From Planotetraspora phitsanulokensis (GTDB lineage Bacteria; Actinomycetota; Actinomycetes; Streptosporangiales; Streptosporangiaceae), in the NCBI RefSeq assembly GCF_016863295.1, contig NZ_BOOP01000001.1, forward strand, positions 124,001 to 188,000: a stretch of DNA of 64,000 nucleotides. The letters are read 5' to 3'. Shown here piece after piece: positions 29,348 to 37,768 of this stretch. The translations under genes and the position numbers were made by a program. The notes below the pieces were generated by a model that worked only from the letters and a program-made list of their open reading frames with translations, had not been told where the DNA came from and ran no database searches. Numbering within the stretch: the stretch's first letter is position 1; each line of letters opens with the position of its first letter.

Positions 29348-29472
29348 CACCAGCACCGGCGCCGCCTGCAGCGCCAGCGTCGCCGGCACCCGCACCGTCG
29401 CCAGCCGCCGCCCCAGCTGCCCCAACTACTGGGGGTGCGAGCCCCCGTCGGGAAGACGTTGCTTATGCTCAT
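29344..29472 (-). CDS. Small Trp/Arg/Cys-rich ORF coupled to the ABC exporter
   Basis: A 42-codon frame starts at ATG 29472 behind an excellent ribosome site (GGGAGGGATCG) and ends in a TGA that overlaps the exporter's GTG. The peptide begins MSISNVFPTGARTPSS, continues with three tryptophans spaced by glycine (WGSWGGGW), and ends in an Arg-rich tail with four Cys and three Trp (WRCRRRRCWW). It could be a ribosomally made peptide precursor exported by the next gene, or a leader ORF controlling it. A caution: the Arg/Cys-rich part may simply be the shadow of a high-GC coding frame. Confidence 0.45.
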   Translation of the reverse strand: MSISNVFPTGARTPSSWGSWGGGWRRCGCRRRWRCRRRRCWW

Positions 29473-30258
29473 CGATCCCTCCCTGTGGCAGTTTCTCTAA
29501 CTATGACGATTCGGACAATACCCCCGATAACGGCATAAATCGCCGAATGAGCGCCGCTTGGCGGCTGTTTTTGTCCGTTCATTCCTTAGGCCACTTCAAT
29601 ACGACCGGAGAAACCGCCGGGACTGTACCCGGTTGGAGGTTTAGCCCTGGTGCAACAAAGCGGAGATCAAAGGGTGTTCACAACACGCTCGGTAATTTCG
29701 TGCCGGGCATTCGCCCGAGTAGGGAATGGGAGGCCCTGAATCCCCGTCCCGCGCGGGCCTCCCGCCTCTTGCCGGCCCCGCGGGCGCCGATCCGGCATCT
29801 CCCGCCCGCGCGTAATAGAGCCGGTCACCGCCTTGAAGACGAGTCGCCTGGCCGAACGCCGGAAGGGGGGACACGCTCATTCGCGCAGTTGTCACCGGCA
29901 CGTAGTCCGACTTCCGTTAAGCCTGGCCACTCGGCGGCCCGGCCGCGAAAAAGCCGCTGTGGACGGGAAAGCGCTATACCGAAGCGCCCTGGTACGGCAC
30001 GCGTCCGCATTCTAGAAACAGATTCGAATTCCACTCTTGGCGTCTAAACACCCGGAGGCGAGAGCGTGCCGCCAGAAGGCGCATGAGGATGAACGCCGGA
30101 GGCACGCCAGTCCGGTGAGCGGTCGCGGGGCATTGGGCGCGGGCGCAGGGAACGAGCGAAGCGTGGGGCGGGCATGGGTCCGGACGCAAGCCCACGGGCG
30201 CGTGGGCAGATGGGCGGGCGTCATGAGGCCTCCGCGATGCGGCCGAGGGGGCCTGTGC
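29473..30258. other. Long intergenic region between the exporter unit and the GroES-like gene
   Basis: No protein gene is convincing. Minus-strand frames of 60-86 codons lack ribosome sites. The first 60 bp upstream of the small ORF are AT-richer than the rest and should hold the exporter promoter. A stem-loop GCCGC-TTG-GCGGC followed by TGTTTTTG (29553-29573) looks like an intrinsic terminator reading on the plus strand, although no plus-strand gene ends there. A second hairpin near 30190 belongs to the GroES-like gene. Confidence 0.45.
30190..30207 (-). terminator. Hairpin after the GroES-like gene
   Basis: GCCCAC (30190-30195) pairs with GTGGGC (30202-30207) across a six-base loop, about 50 bp past the stop codon of the GroES-like gene. 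The stem is short and lacks a T-run. Confidence 0.35.
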
Positions 30259-30579
30259 CTAGAGGTAGAGGCCGGTGCCGTGGTCGGTCTGCTGCGTGGC
30301 GACGGCGTGCAGGTCGCGCTCGCGCATCACGAGGTAGATCTGGCCCTGTACCTCGACCTCGAACTGCTCCTCGGGGTTGAACAGGACCTTGTCGCCGGCC
30401 TTGACCGCCCGGACACTGGAACCGGCGCCGCAGACCTCACCCCAGACGAGCCGGTTGGCCAGTTTGACGGTGGCGGGGATGACGATGCCCGCGCTGCTTC
30501 GCCGTTCCTCGGTCTCCGGCTCCACCCTGACCATCACGCGGTCGTGCAGCATCTGGATCTCGAACTTCGGGTCGGCCAC
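30259..30579 (-). CDS. GroES-family co-chaperone-like protein
   Basis: 106 residues. It has the GroES beta-barrel pattern: IQMLHDRVMVRVEPETEERR at the N-terminus (as in the RPLxDRVLV motif), a mobile-loop-like SSAGIVIPATVK, VVWGEVCG-type turns (LVWGEVCGAG), AVKAGDKVLFNPEEQ, and YLVMRERDLHAV near the C-terminus. It is not next to a groEL gene, so it is an additional, stand-alone GroES-like protein rather than the main operon copy. Confidence 0.82.
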   Translation of the reverse strand: MADPKFEIQMLHDRVMVRVEPETEERRSSAGIVIPATVKLANRLVWGEVCGAGSSVRAVKAGDKVLFNPEEQFEVEVQGQIYLVMRERDLHAVATQQTDHGTGLYL

Positions 30580-30639
30580 GGTGGAAGTGTACGCGCGGCG
30601 GCCGCGGCGTCCGTCACGACGGTCAGGGCGCGGGGTGCG

Positions 30640-31122
30640 TCAGCCCCGACCCATCGCGAGGTCGTAGCCGGTGCCCGCGCCGCGGAAGACCCGGCCGGCC
30701 CCCCAGGAGAGCACCTGGAACCGGACGTGCACGCTGTTGGAGCGCGCACCGGTGAGGTCCGCCATCATCTCCGCGGACAGGTCGACGATGGCCGGGATGT
30801 CGTGCTGGGCGACGGCCCATTCCGCCGGGCCGAAGTCGTCGACGATCCCGATCGCGCTCCTGTCTCCGTAGGTGATCTTGACGGTGGTGCCGAGCGGCCA
30901 GTACGGGCTGGCGACCGTCTGGTACCGCATGGGCCGGCCCGACGCGGTCACACCGTCCCAGAACGAGGTGGCGGTCGCCGTACCGGACGGCAGAGCGGTG
31001 GGGGAGGGGGACGGTTGCGCGGCCGGGCCGGTCGCCGCGGCGTGCGCGGCCTGGGCCGTGCCGGCGGACAGGGCCGCGCAGCATGCCATCGCGGCCAACG
31101 TCTGAGAGGTTCGCTTCCGCAT
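30640..31122 (-). CDS. Secreted RlpA-like (double-psi beta-barrel) protein
   Basis: 160 residues from ATG 31122 behind AAAGG. A Sec signal peptide (MRKRTSQTLAAMACCAALSA, cleavage near AQAAHAA) is followed by a Ser/Pro/Thr linker and a compact domain: WDGVTASGRPMRYQTVASPY, LGTTVKITYGDRSAIGIVDD, FGPAEWAVAQHDIPAIVDLS. This matches RlpA/expansin-like double-psi barrels with the conserved VDDFGP-type turn. It probably acts on, or binds, the cell wall. A 353-bp leader with several small hairpins precedes it. Confidence 0.75.
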   Translation of the reverse strand: MRKRTSQTLAAMACCAALSAGTAQAAHAAATGPAAQPSPSPTALPSGTATATSFWDGVTASGRPMRYQTVASPYWPLGTTVKITYGDRSAIGIVDDFGPAEWAVAQHDIPAIVDLSAEMMADLTGARSNSVHVRFQVLSWGAGRVFRGAGTGYDLAMGRG

Positions 31123-31475
31123 CGGGGGGCCTTTCGCTTCGATCGCAAGAGCCCGCGGGGGAGCGGGCGACCGTCGCGGAAAGCCTCCGGAGGGATCGGC
31201 GGGCGTTTCGGCGAGCGCCGTGTAGGCCTGAGTCGGGCGTACGGCCCCGCGCGAAAGACGCGGGCGGGTCACCGGCCGGGGCGGACACGTTCCCGTGGGG
31301 GTGGGAACACGACGGCTTTGCGATGTGGGGGATTACTTGACCGAAGCATGACTTCTGTCACAACAATAGCGAAAGATGGACGAAATAGTGCAAAGCACTC
31401 AAATGGTATAGTAGATCTTATTTGGTGCCATGCCTGGCCTGGTATCGCCGGCCTGCCCCATGGCAAGATCGCAGA
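31123..31475. other. Leader / divergent promoter region between the RlpA-like and DUF1349 genes
   Basis: No coding frame is supported. The part nearest the RlpA-like gene has three small perfect stem-loops: GCCCGC/GCGGGC (31151-31168), CCCGCG/CGCGGG (31246-31264) and GTTCCC/GGGAAC (31289-31308). This suggests a structured 5' leader on the minus strand. The part nearest the DUF1349 gene is AT-rich and has a good -10-like TATAGT at 31407-31412. I could not match the leader to a known riboswitch. Confidence 0.4.
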
Positions 31476-32021
31476 ATGTCATTCGACGCCTACAAGTGGA
31501 TCAACGAGCCTCGCGACTGGGCCGCGGAAGACGGCCTGCGCGTGGTCGCGGACCCCGACACCGACCTGTGGCAGAAGGCCCACTACGGCTACTCCTTCGA
31601 CAACGCCCACATGTTCGTCCGCGAGATCGAAGGGGACGCGCGCGTCACGGCGACCTTCTCCGCCGACTACGCCGACCAGTACGACCAGGCCGGCGCCATC
31701 CTGCGGATCGACGAGGAGAACTGGGTCAAGGCCGGAGTCGAGTTCGTCGACGGGGCGCACCAGCTCAGCGTGGTCGTCACCCGGGGCTACTCCGACTGGT
31801 CGGTCGTCCCCGCGCCGGGCACGCCGGAGTCGGTGACCATCGACATCGCGCGTGAGGGCGACACCGTCATCGTCCGGTACGGCCTCGACGGGGCCGAGCC
31901 GGTGCACATGCTCCGCCTCGCCTACTTCCCCCCGGAGGTCGCGGCGGTCGCGGGAGCGATGTGCTGCGCGCCGAGAGGCGGCGGCTTCGCGACCCGGTTC
32001 ACCCGTCTGTCAGTGGTCTGA
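31476..32021 (+). CDS. DUF1349-domain protein (concanavalin-like fold)
   Basis: 181 residues. It has the DUF1349 pattern: KWINEPRDWAAEDGLRVVAD, TDLWQKAHYGYSFDNAHMFV, then DQYDQAGAILRIDEENWVKA and AGVEFVDGAHQLSVVVTRGY. Family members have a lectin/glucanase-like beta-sandwich and are regulatory or carbohydrate-related; the substrate is unknown. The ribosome site is weak. The stop codon lies inside the first copy of a short direct repeat. Confidence 0.85.
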   Translation: MSFDAYKWINEPRDWAAEDGLRVVADPDTDLWQKAHYGYSFDNAHMFVREIEGDARVTATFSADYADQYDQAGAILRIDEENWVKAGVEFVDGAHQLSVVVTRGYSDWSVVPAPGTPESVTIDIAREGDTVIVRYGLDGAEPVHMLRLAYFPPEVAAVAGAMCCAPRGGGFATRFTRLSVV

Positions 32022-32070
32022 CCCGCTCAAAGTGGTCTGACCCGCTCCACGGAACCCGTCTGACCCGGTC
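32012..32070. repeat. Short tandem direct repeat at the end of the DUF1349 gene
   Basis: AGTGGTCTGACCCGCTC occurs at 32012-32028 and again at 32031-32047, with a decayed third copy (CCGTCTGACCCGGTC) at 32056-32070. The first copy contains the last codons and stop of the preceding gene, so the repeat grew out of its coding end. Confidence 0.75.
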
Positions 32071-32111
32071 CGCGGAACGCGATGGCGACCCGAAAGTCGT
32101 ACAGTCGCCGC

Positions 32112-33395
32112 ATGAACGACGAAGCACCCGTAGACGCGCGTTCCGCGAGCGCGGAGGCGGCGGTCCTGAACGCCGTCGACGAGGCGGGCACCGTCCGCCT
32201 GCTCGCCGACCTGGTACGGGTGCCGAGCGTGACGGGCACGGACGCCGAGTCCGAACTCCAGGACGGGCTCGCCCGCATGCTGGCCGAATGCGACCTCGAC
32301 GTCGACATGTGGAAGCTCGACCTCGCCGACCTCCGGTCCAGAGAGGGCTTCCCCGGCACCGAGGCGGAGCGGGCCGAGGGCTACGGCGTCGTCGGGGTCA
32401 CCGAGGGGGAGGGAGCGCCCGCTCTCGTCCTCCAGGGCCACGCCGACGTCGTGCCGATCGGCGACCCCGCCAAATGGGAGGGGCAGGACCCGTTCGGCGC
32501 CCGCCTCACCGCCACGACCCTGCACGGCCGCGGCGCCTGCGACATGAAGGCGGGCCTCGCGGCCAACCTCGCCGTCGTCCGGGCGATCCGCCAGGCGGGG
32601 GTACGGCTCGCGCGCCCGCTCGCCCTGCACTGCGTGGTGAGCGAGGAGGACGGCGGGCTCGGCGCGTTCGCCACGCTCGCCCGCGGGCACACCGGCGAGG
32701 CCGCGGTCATCACCGAGCCCACGAGCGGGAAGGTCATCACGGCCAACGCCGGGGCGCTCACCTTCCGCATCGAGGTCCCGGGCCGGGCCGCCCACGGCGC
32801 GACCCGATACGAAGGGGTCAACGCGATCGAGGCGTTCTGGCCGGTCTTCCAGGCGATCCGCCGCCTGGAGGCGGAGCGCAACCGTGACGTCGACCCCCTG
32901 TTCGTCGGCAACCCGATGCCGTATCCGATCGAGATCGGCACCATACGGGCGGGCGACTGGGCGAGCAGCGTGCCCGACCTGCTGGTCGCGGAGGGCCGCC
33001 TCGGCGTGCGGCTCGACGAGGACCCCGCCGACGCCAGAGCCGCCCTGGAGGGCGCGCTGGCAGACCTCGGCGACCCGTGGCTGCGGGCGAACCCCGTCAC
33101 GGTCACCTGGCCGGGGGGACAGTTCGCGAGCGGCCGCCTCCCGGAAGGGCACCCCCTTCTCGGCCAGCTCGGCCGGGCCGTCGCCGACGTGACGGGGGAC
33201 CGGCTGGCCACGACGGCCGCGCCGTACGGGAGCGACCTGCGGCTGTACGCGGCGGGCGGGATTCCCACGCTGCACTACGGCCCGGGCGACGTGCGGTTCG
33301 CCCACGCGCCGCGCGAGCAGGTCGAACTGCGCGAGATGCACGAGGTCACGCGGGCGCTCGCCCTCCTCGTCCTGCGCCGCTGCGGCACGCTGTGA
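32112..33395 (+). CDS. M20-family peptidase / deacylase (ArgE/DapE type)
   Basis: 427 residues. M20 zinc-peptidase motifs: LADLVRVPSVTGTD, LVLQGHADVVPIG with the metal His/Asp, LHGRGACDMKAGLAANLAVV, CVVSEEDGGLGAF with the catalytic Glu-Glu, a dimerisation domain (TFRIEVPGRAAHGATRYEGV), and the final metal His in RFAHAPREQVELREM. The substrate is an N-acyl amino acid or dipeptide. The start ATG 32112 is preferred over ATG 32082 because the intervening codons are basic and unlike the family N-terminus. Confidence 0.9.
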   Translation: MNDEAPVDARSASAEAAVLNAVDEAGTVRLLADLVRVPSVTGTDAESELQDGLARMLAECDLDVDMWKLDLADLRSREGFPGTEAERAEGYGVVGVTEGEGAPALVLQGHADVVPIGDPAKWEGQDPFGARLTATTLHGRGACDMKAGLAANLAVVRAIRQAGVRLARPLALHCVVSEEDGGLGAFATLARGHTGEAAVITEPTSGKVITANAGALTFRIEVPGRAAHGATRYEGVNAIEAFWPVFQAIRRLEAERNRDVDPLFVGNPMPYPIEIGTIRAGDWASSVPDLLVAEGRLGVRLDEDPADARAALEGALADLGDPWLRANPVTVTWPGGQFASGRLPEGHPLLGQLGRAVADVTGDRLATTAAPYGSDLRLYAAGGIPTLHYGPGDVRFAHAPREQVELREMHEVTRALALLVLRRCGTL

Positions 33396-33464
33396 CGCCT
33401 ACGGCACGCCGGACTCCGGCGCGAGGTCAGCGAGGTCGGTGAGGTCAGTGCGGTCCGAGCGCGG

Positions 33465-35843
33465 TCAGTACGTGCTGGTGACGGAGGCGATCTCGTTGAG
33501 GGGGAACTCGAGGTAGTCGCCGGCCTCCTCGCACCAGGCGTCCAGCACCCCACTGCGCAGCTCGCCGTGGCTGATCGTCGCCGTGACGCCGTCGGACAGG
33601 GTGATCAGCGCGCGGACGTCCCGGTCGACCACGAAACCGAGCAGCGACTGCTGTGCGGTCGGCAGGCGGGTCGCCATCCGGCCGATGACGGCCCACGTCT
33701 GCCCGCCGGGCCCGGCGGAACCGCCGTTCACGAGCAGCCGCCTGGCGTGCTCGCGCGGATCGGGCGGCGGCTCGAGCAGCGAGGGCGGCGGGTCGAGTTC
33801 GGCCACCCGGCCGCCGGGAAGCAGGGTCAGACGGCCCGCGTTGGGCGCGCGCCGGATGGTGATCCCCGCGCCGTCGTCGACGGGCACCGGGGCGTAGCCC
33901 GCCTCGCGCAGCGCCGTCAGGACCGTCGCCGCAGGCGCGGATCCGGCGAGCACGGTCGGCGCGAGCAACCTCAGCCCGAGCTTGGCCAGCCTCCGGTGCG
34001 CGACGATCTCCGCCAGCAGAACCGGGTCGGAGCCCTGGATGATGCAGCCGACCGACGACACCGTGACCTCGCCGTGTCGCCTGGCCACGTCATGGACCAG
34101 ATAGGTGAGCGGCTGGGGAAGGGTTCCGGCCGCGGACAGGTCGGCCAGCAGGGAGTCCGCGGTCTCTCCGGCGTCCAGCGCCCGCCGTACGCTCGCGGGG
34201 CTGAACCGCCACACCGACGCCGCGCCCCGCGACTCGCGGTCGGCGGCCCGGTCGAGCAGGGAGGAGAGCTCCACCGACGGCGGGCCGGTGACCACCGCCG
34301 TCAGGTCGGCGCCGAACAGAGCGGTGCGCTGCGCCCCGGCGAGGGCCGTCATCGAGCACTTGGCGAGGACCGGATCATGCTCTATCTGGGGCGCGGTCTC
34401 GTCGCTCTCGTTTCCTGCGATCGCGCCGAGGGCGGCCAGCGCCCGCCCGAGGTCGGTGAGCGTGTCGTGCGCGCACAGGCCGAGCAGCCGGGACTCCTCG
34501 ATGATCGCGGGCGCGCAGTCGGCGAGGAGTTGCCTGTCGAGCAGCGGCGCACGCCAGTGGACCGACTGCACGAGCTCGGGGAGCGTGGCGAACCCGCGGC
34601 CTTCGGGGACCAGCGCGAGCGCGCCGAGCATGGCCCGGCGGATCCGGGCGATCGTCTCTCCCGCGGGGTCGTCGCCGAGCACGGTCGGATAGCGGTTCTC
34701 GGTCCGCCGCAGCGACGAGCGCTCCATGCGCCACCACGCCGCCAGCAGCACACGTAACCGCATCGAGGCGTCCTCCAGCCGCCAGGCGTCGAACCTGTCG
34801 GTAGGCACCAGCCCGCCGGCGCCGTCGTCGAGCGAGATCAGCCGGGCGACGGCGCAGATCTCCAGCAGCAGCCGGGTCTCCTCCTCGGAGCAGCCCGTCT
34901 CCCGGGCCACCCTCTTGACCTCGCGCACGCCGACGCCGCCGTTCTTCAGCAGCGGCAGCGGGGTCTTGTCGGTGTTCTCCAGCAGCGCGGTGGCGCGGTC
35001 GACGATGTGCGGAGCGGCGAGGCACATCGCGTGCTCGACGGCATCGGGGTCGATCCGCGTGGTTCCCAGGTCGGGCGGGTCGGGGGTGAAGGGGCCGTGA
35101 TAGTCCGGCCCGCGTAGGGCGAGCGCCACCTCGCGCGGCATCTCCGCCACGTCCCACTGCGTGCGGAACAGCAGGCCGTGCTCGGCCGCCCACTTCTCCG
35201 GCTTCCCCACGGTGACGAAACGGTTGCCGTCGACGCTGCGCACCGGCCCGTCCCAGGCGAAGTCGTCGAGCATCTCCATCGTGCCGTCCGGCGCCCGGTC
35301 CACGAGGTCGGAGAGGCGTTCCGGGTCGCCCAGCAGCGCGGTGATCCGTACGGCCACCTGCCGCCTGCCGCCCTGGTACGGCAGGTCCAGGACGCGGCAG
35401 AGCCGCCGCAGCGCCTCGGTGTTGAGCATCCAGGAGTCCAGATAGACGGCCATCGGTTCGCCCAGCCCGCACGGCGCCGTCCACCACTGGGCGACCGCCT
35501 CGGCGAGGTCGATCCTGCCGTCGGGGGCCGGCCAGGCGAGGGCGTGGTCGTAGAGGCGGTCGAGCCACGGGATGACCTCGGAGGTGCTCACACCCAGGAA
35601 ACGGGCCAGCTCGTCCTCCGTGGGCCGCCCGCCGATCACCAGGCACGCCTGCAGGATCTCCAGGGGCGGCAGCGGAAGGCCGCGCATGACCTCCATGAGG
35701 GCGAAGCCGTTCGTCAGCCGGTGCGCGAGGGCGTCCAGCCTGCGGGGCCACGGCGCGGCGATGGCGTCCGGGCGGTTGGCCAGGACACGAGCGAGCCGGT
35801 CTTCATCGAGAGCGGTCAGCCAGCGGACTAGGTGATCGTCCAT
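33465..35843 (-). CDS. Helicase-associated-domain protein (XPB/Ssl2-like N-terminal domain, WYL-like C-terminus)
   Basis: 792 residues. It starts with LVRWLTALDEDRLARVLANR, a family signature of actinobacterial proteins with the helicase XPB-like N-terminal domain, and continues through winged-helix-like repeats (PTEDELARFLGVSTSEVIPW). About two-thirds along is the conserved block LVHDVARRHGEVTVSSVGCI, then LLAEIVAHRRLAKLGLRLLA. The C-terminal 130 residues form a WYL-type domain (FVVDRDVRALITLSDGVTAT). It lacks Walker motifs, so it is not itself a helicase. Such genes are often near an XPB-type helicase; none is in the window. Role probably in DNA repair or regulation. Confidence 0.85.
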   Translation of the reverse strand: MDDHLVRWLTALDEDRLARVLANRPDAIAAPWPRRLDALAHRLTNGFALMEVMRGLPLPPLEILQACLVIGGRPTEDELARFLGVSTSEVIPWLDRLYDHALAWPAPDGRIDLAEAVAQWWTAPCGLGEPMAVYLDSWMLNTEALRRLCRVLDLPYQGGRRQVAVRITALLGDPERLSDLVDRAPDGTMEMLDDFAWDGPVRSVDGNRFVTVGKPEKWAAEHGLLFRTQWDVAEMPREVALALRGPDYHGPFTPDPPDLGTTRIDPDAVEHAMCLAAPHIVDRATALLENTDKTPLPLLKNGGVGVREVKRVARETGCSEEETRLLLEICAVARLISLDDGAGGLVPTDRFDAWRLEDASMRLRVLLAAWWRMERSSLRRTENRYPTVLGDDPAGETIARIRRAMLGALALVPEGRGFATLPELVQSVHWRAPLLDRQLLADCAPAIIEESRLLGLCAHDTLTDLGRALAALGAIAGNESDETAPQIEHDPVLAKCSMTALAGAQRTALFGADLTAVVTGPPSVELSSLLDRAADRESRGAASVWRFSPASVRRALDAGETADSLLADLSAAGTLPQPLTYLVHDVARRHGEVTVSSVGCIIQGSDPVLLAEIVAHRRLAKLGLRLLAPTVLAGSAPAATVLTALREAGYAPVPVDDGAGITIRRAPNAGRLTLLPGGRVAELDPPPSLLEPPPDPREHARRLLVNGGSAGPGGQTWAVIGRMATRLPTAQQSLLGFVVDRDVRALITLSDGVTATISHGELRSGVLDAWCEEAGDYLEFPLNEIASVTSTY

Positions 35844-36237
35844 CACAGATCTCTCGGAAGTCTCAGGAAACCACCGTAATGCGGATCACACTCTTGACGG
35901 GGGTCGCGAGCCAGGATACAGCGCGCGGTCACGAGCCCCGAGATCACGAAATTTCTCCATCGATCGCTGCGAAACGGCCATGCCGTTCGCCTATTACGGT
36001 TCGATCTCAGCACATCTGATGCCGCCGTGCCGAGCATTCGCGCCATCGGGCCGCCGGCCGAGGGGCGCTCCCGTGCATTCCGGGCTGCACGGGAGCGCTC
36101 CGCGGCAGGCGGACCGGGTCCGGCGTCACTGAGATATGACTGTCAGGACAGGCGCCGGGTTCGCTGCCGGGACAGTTGGCCGGGGCTCCGCGGAAGTGCG
36201 GATCGGAGCCGGGGCGTCGGGGACGGAGGGACGGAGG
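35844..36237. other. Intergenic region with a strong hairpin
   Basis: No gene is supported. The first 150 bp, AT-richer, should carry the promoter of the helicase-associated-domain gene. In the middle is a perfect 13-bp inverted repeat (36065-36098), listed separately. The remainder has Gly/Arg-rich open frames with no starts worth calling. Confidence 0.5.
36065..36098 (-). terminator. Perfect 13-bp hairpin downstream of the ATPase gene
   Basis: GCGCTCCCGTGCA (36065-36077) pairs perfectly with TGCACGGGAGCGC (36086-36098) around an eight-base loop. It lies 140 bp past the stop of the minus-strand ATPase gene. There is no T-run; a stable stem alone is common in actinomycete terminators. Confidence 0.6.
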
Positions 36238-36732
36238 TCAGGCGGACAGGACGGCCCAGACCGCCTTGCCCTGAGGGGCGAGGGGGCACCAGCCCCAGCG
36301 CACGCTCAGCGATTCGACGATGTGCAGCCCCAGGCCGCCCGGCTCGAAGGGGGCCGGATCCCGCATCACCGGGGCCTGAGCTCCCGGGTCGGTGATCGCG
36401 CAGGTCACCAGGGTGCCCCTGCGGATCAGCGACAGCCGGATGACCTCCCTGTCACGGGCCGCGCTGAGGATCAGCCCGTGCCGCAGGGCGTTCGTCGTCA
36501 GCTCGGAGACGACCAGTTCCATGCTGTCGTGCAACTGGCTCATGTCCCAGCCGGAGAGGGTCCCCGCGGCGAAACTGCGTGCCGAGTGGACCGACTCCGC
36601 CTTCGGGGGAAGGGCGAAGGTGGCGCTCGTGGTGGTCGATCCGGGATCGAGGAGATCGCGGGCGGGCTCCGGCCACCAGCCGATCGGGGGCCACCAGTCG
36701 AGCCCCGACCACTGATTTCGGCCACGAGTCAC
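36238..36732 (-). CDS. ATP-binding protein of the RsbW-like (GHKL) kinase family
   Basis: 164 residues from GTG 36732; the start is uncertain (GTG 36747 and ATG 36777 are in frame, none with a clear ribosome site). GHKL motifs: MELVVSELTTNALRHG (N box), CAITDPGAQAP (G1) and EPGGLGLHIVESLSVRWGW (G2). Small proteins like this act as anti-sigma or anti-anti-sigma kinases, or as partners of WhiJ-type regulators. It is divergent from such a regulator, as in the abaA/whiJ-like clusters scattered through streptomycete-type genomes. Confidence 0.85.
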   Translation of the reverse strand: MTRGRNQWSGLDWWPPIGWWPEPARDLLDPGSTTTSATFALPPKAESVHSARSFAAGTLSGWDMSQLHDSMELVVSELTTNALRHGLILSAARDREVIRLSLIRRGTLVTCAITDPGAQAPVMRDPAPFEPGGLGLHIVESLSVRWGWCPLAPQGKAVWAVLSA

Positions 36733-36772
36733 GTTCGTGGACTGCACGAGATCATGATGCTGGACACTCCTG

Positions 36773-36802
36773 TGCATGTGCAAGAGCGAATGCACGTGCA
36801 AG
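36773..36802. promoter_or_regulatory. Direct repeats in the ATPase / HTH divergent promoter
   Basis: TGCATGTGCAAG (36773-36784) and TGCACGTGCAAG (36791-36802) start 18 bp apart, i.e. on nearly the same face of the helix, and TGCACGTGCA is itself a perfect palindrome. They lie between the ATPase and WhiJ-like genes, about 100 bp before the HTH start, and are probable binding sites for the HTH regulator. Confidence 0.5.
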
Positions 36803-36901
36803 CGGCTGTTGCAACCGCTACGGTTACCCGAAACAATCCTGGGACGAAGGGGGCGATCTTTGACAGACTGTGAACCAGTCCACAAAGCGGAGGAATAGCA
36901 C

Positions 36902-37768
36902 GTGTCGATAGATCCGCCGGGATCAGGATCCACCGTTCGGCGAATCATGCTCGGTGCCAGCCTTCGCCGGTTGCGCGAGGCACAGGGACTCACGCGCGAG
37001 GTCGCCGGATTCCACATCCGGGCCTCGGAATCGAAGATCAGCAGGATGGAGCTCGGCCGAGTCGGGTTCAAGACACGTGACGTCGAGGACCTGCTCACGC
37101 TGTACGGCGTCAGTGACGACGCGGAACGGCGCGGGCTGCTGGAGATGGTCCGCGAGGCGAACACGCCGGGATGGTGGCACAAGTACGGCGAGGTGCTGCC
37201 GAACTGGTTCATCACCTACGTCGGCCTGGAAGAGGCGGCCAGCGTGATCCGCACCTACGAGGTGCAGTTCGTGCCGGGCCTGCTGCAGACGGCGGCGTAC
37301 GCGCGGGCGGTGATCCAGCTGGGCTACCCCGACGCTCCGGACGGAGAGATCGAACAGCGCGTGCATCTGCGCATGCAGCGCCAGGAGCGGCTGACCCGCC
37401 CGGACGGCCCACGGCTCTGGGCCGTCGTGGACGAGGCGGCGCTCAAGCGTCCCATCGGAGGCGGAGGGATCATGCGGGAGCAGCTCCAGCACCTGCTAGA
37501 GGTCGCCACGCTGCCCAACATCACCCTGCAGGTGATGCCCTTCCGCTTCGGCATGCACGCGGCCGAGGGGGGCGCGTTCACGATCCTTCGTTTCCCGGAG
37601 TCCGACCTGTCCGACGTCGTCTACGTCGAACAGTTGTGGGGCGCCCTATACCTGGACAAGCGTGAGGACATCGATCCATACCTCACGGCCATGGAGCAGT
37701 TGTGCGTGGAGAGCACCACGCCCGGGGGCACCGCCGAGATTCTCGGCGAATTTCTCAGAGAGACATGA
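36902..37768 (+). CDS. HTH regulator with DUF5753 domain (WhiJ/Scr1-like)
   Basis: 288 residues from GTG 36902 behind GGAGG. The N-terminal XRE-type helix-turn-helix is LGASLRRLREAQGLTREVAG, then ASESKISRMELGRVGFKTRD. The rest is the DUF5753 domain: EAASVIRTYEVQFVPGLLQT, AAYARAVI, LWAVVDEAALKRPIGG, then VMPFRFGMHAAEGGAFTILR. These regulators are paired with a small DUF397 protein, the very next gene, and often with an RsbW-like ATPase. The set is associated with control of development and secondary metabolism. Confidence 0.93.
   Translation: MSIDPPGSGSTVRRIMLGASLRRLREAQGLTREVAGFHIRASESKISRMELGRVGFKTRDVEDLLTLYGVSDDAERRGLLEMVREANTPGWWHKYGEVLPNWFITYVGLEEAASVIRTYEVQFVPGLLQTAAYARAVIQLGYPDAPDGEIEQRVHLRMQRQERLTRPDGPRLWAVVDEAALKRPIGGGGIMREQLQHLLEVATLPNITLQVMPFRFGMHAAEGGAFTILRFPESDLSDVVYVEQLWGALYLDKREDIDPYLTAMEQLCVESTTPGGTAEILGEFLRET

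Noticed and set aside
29332-29538. A Pro/Ala-rich 68-codon plus-strand frame opposite the small exporter-linked ORF
   Set aside because: The composition is a simple mirror of GC-rich codons and there is no ribosome site in the proper place.
33422-33455. GAGGTCnGn short tandem repeat after the M20 peptidase gene
   Set aside because: Only three to four 9-bp copies in a 69-bp gap; too short to suggest a function.
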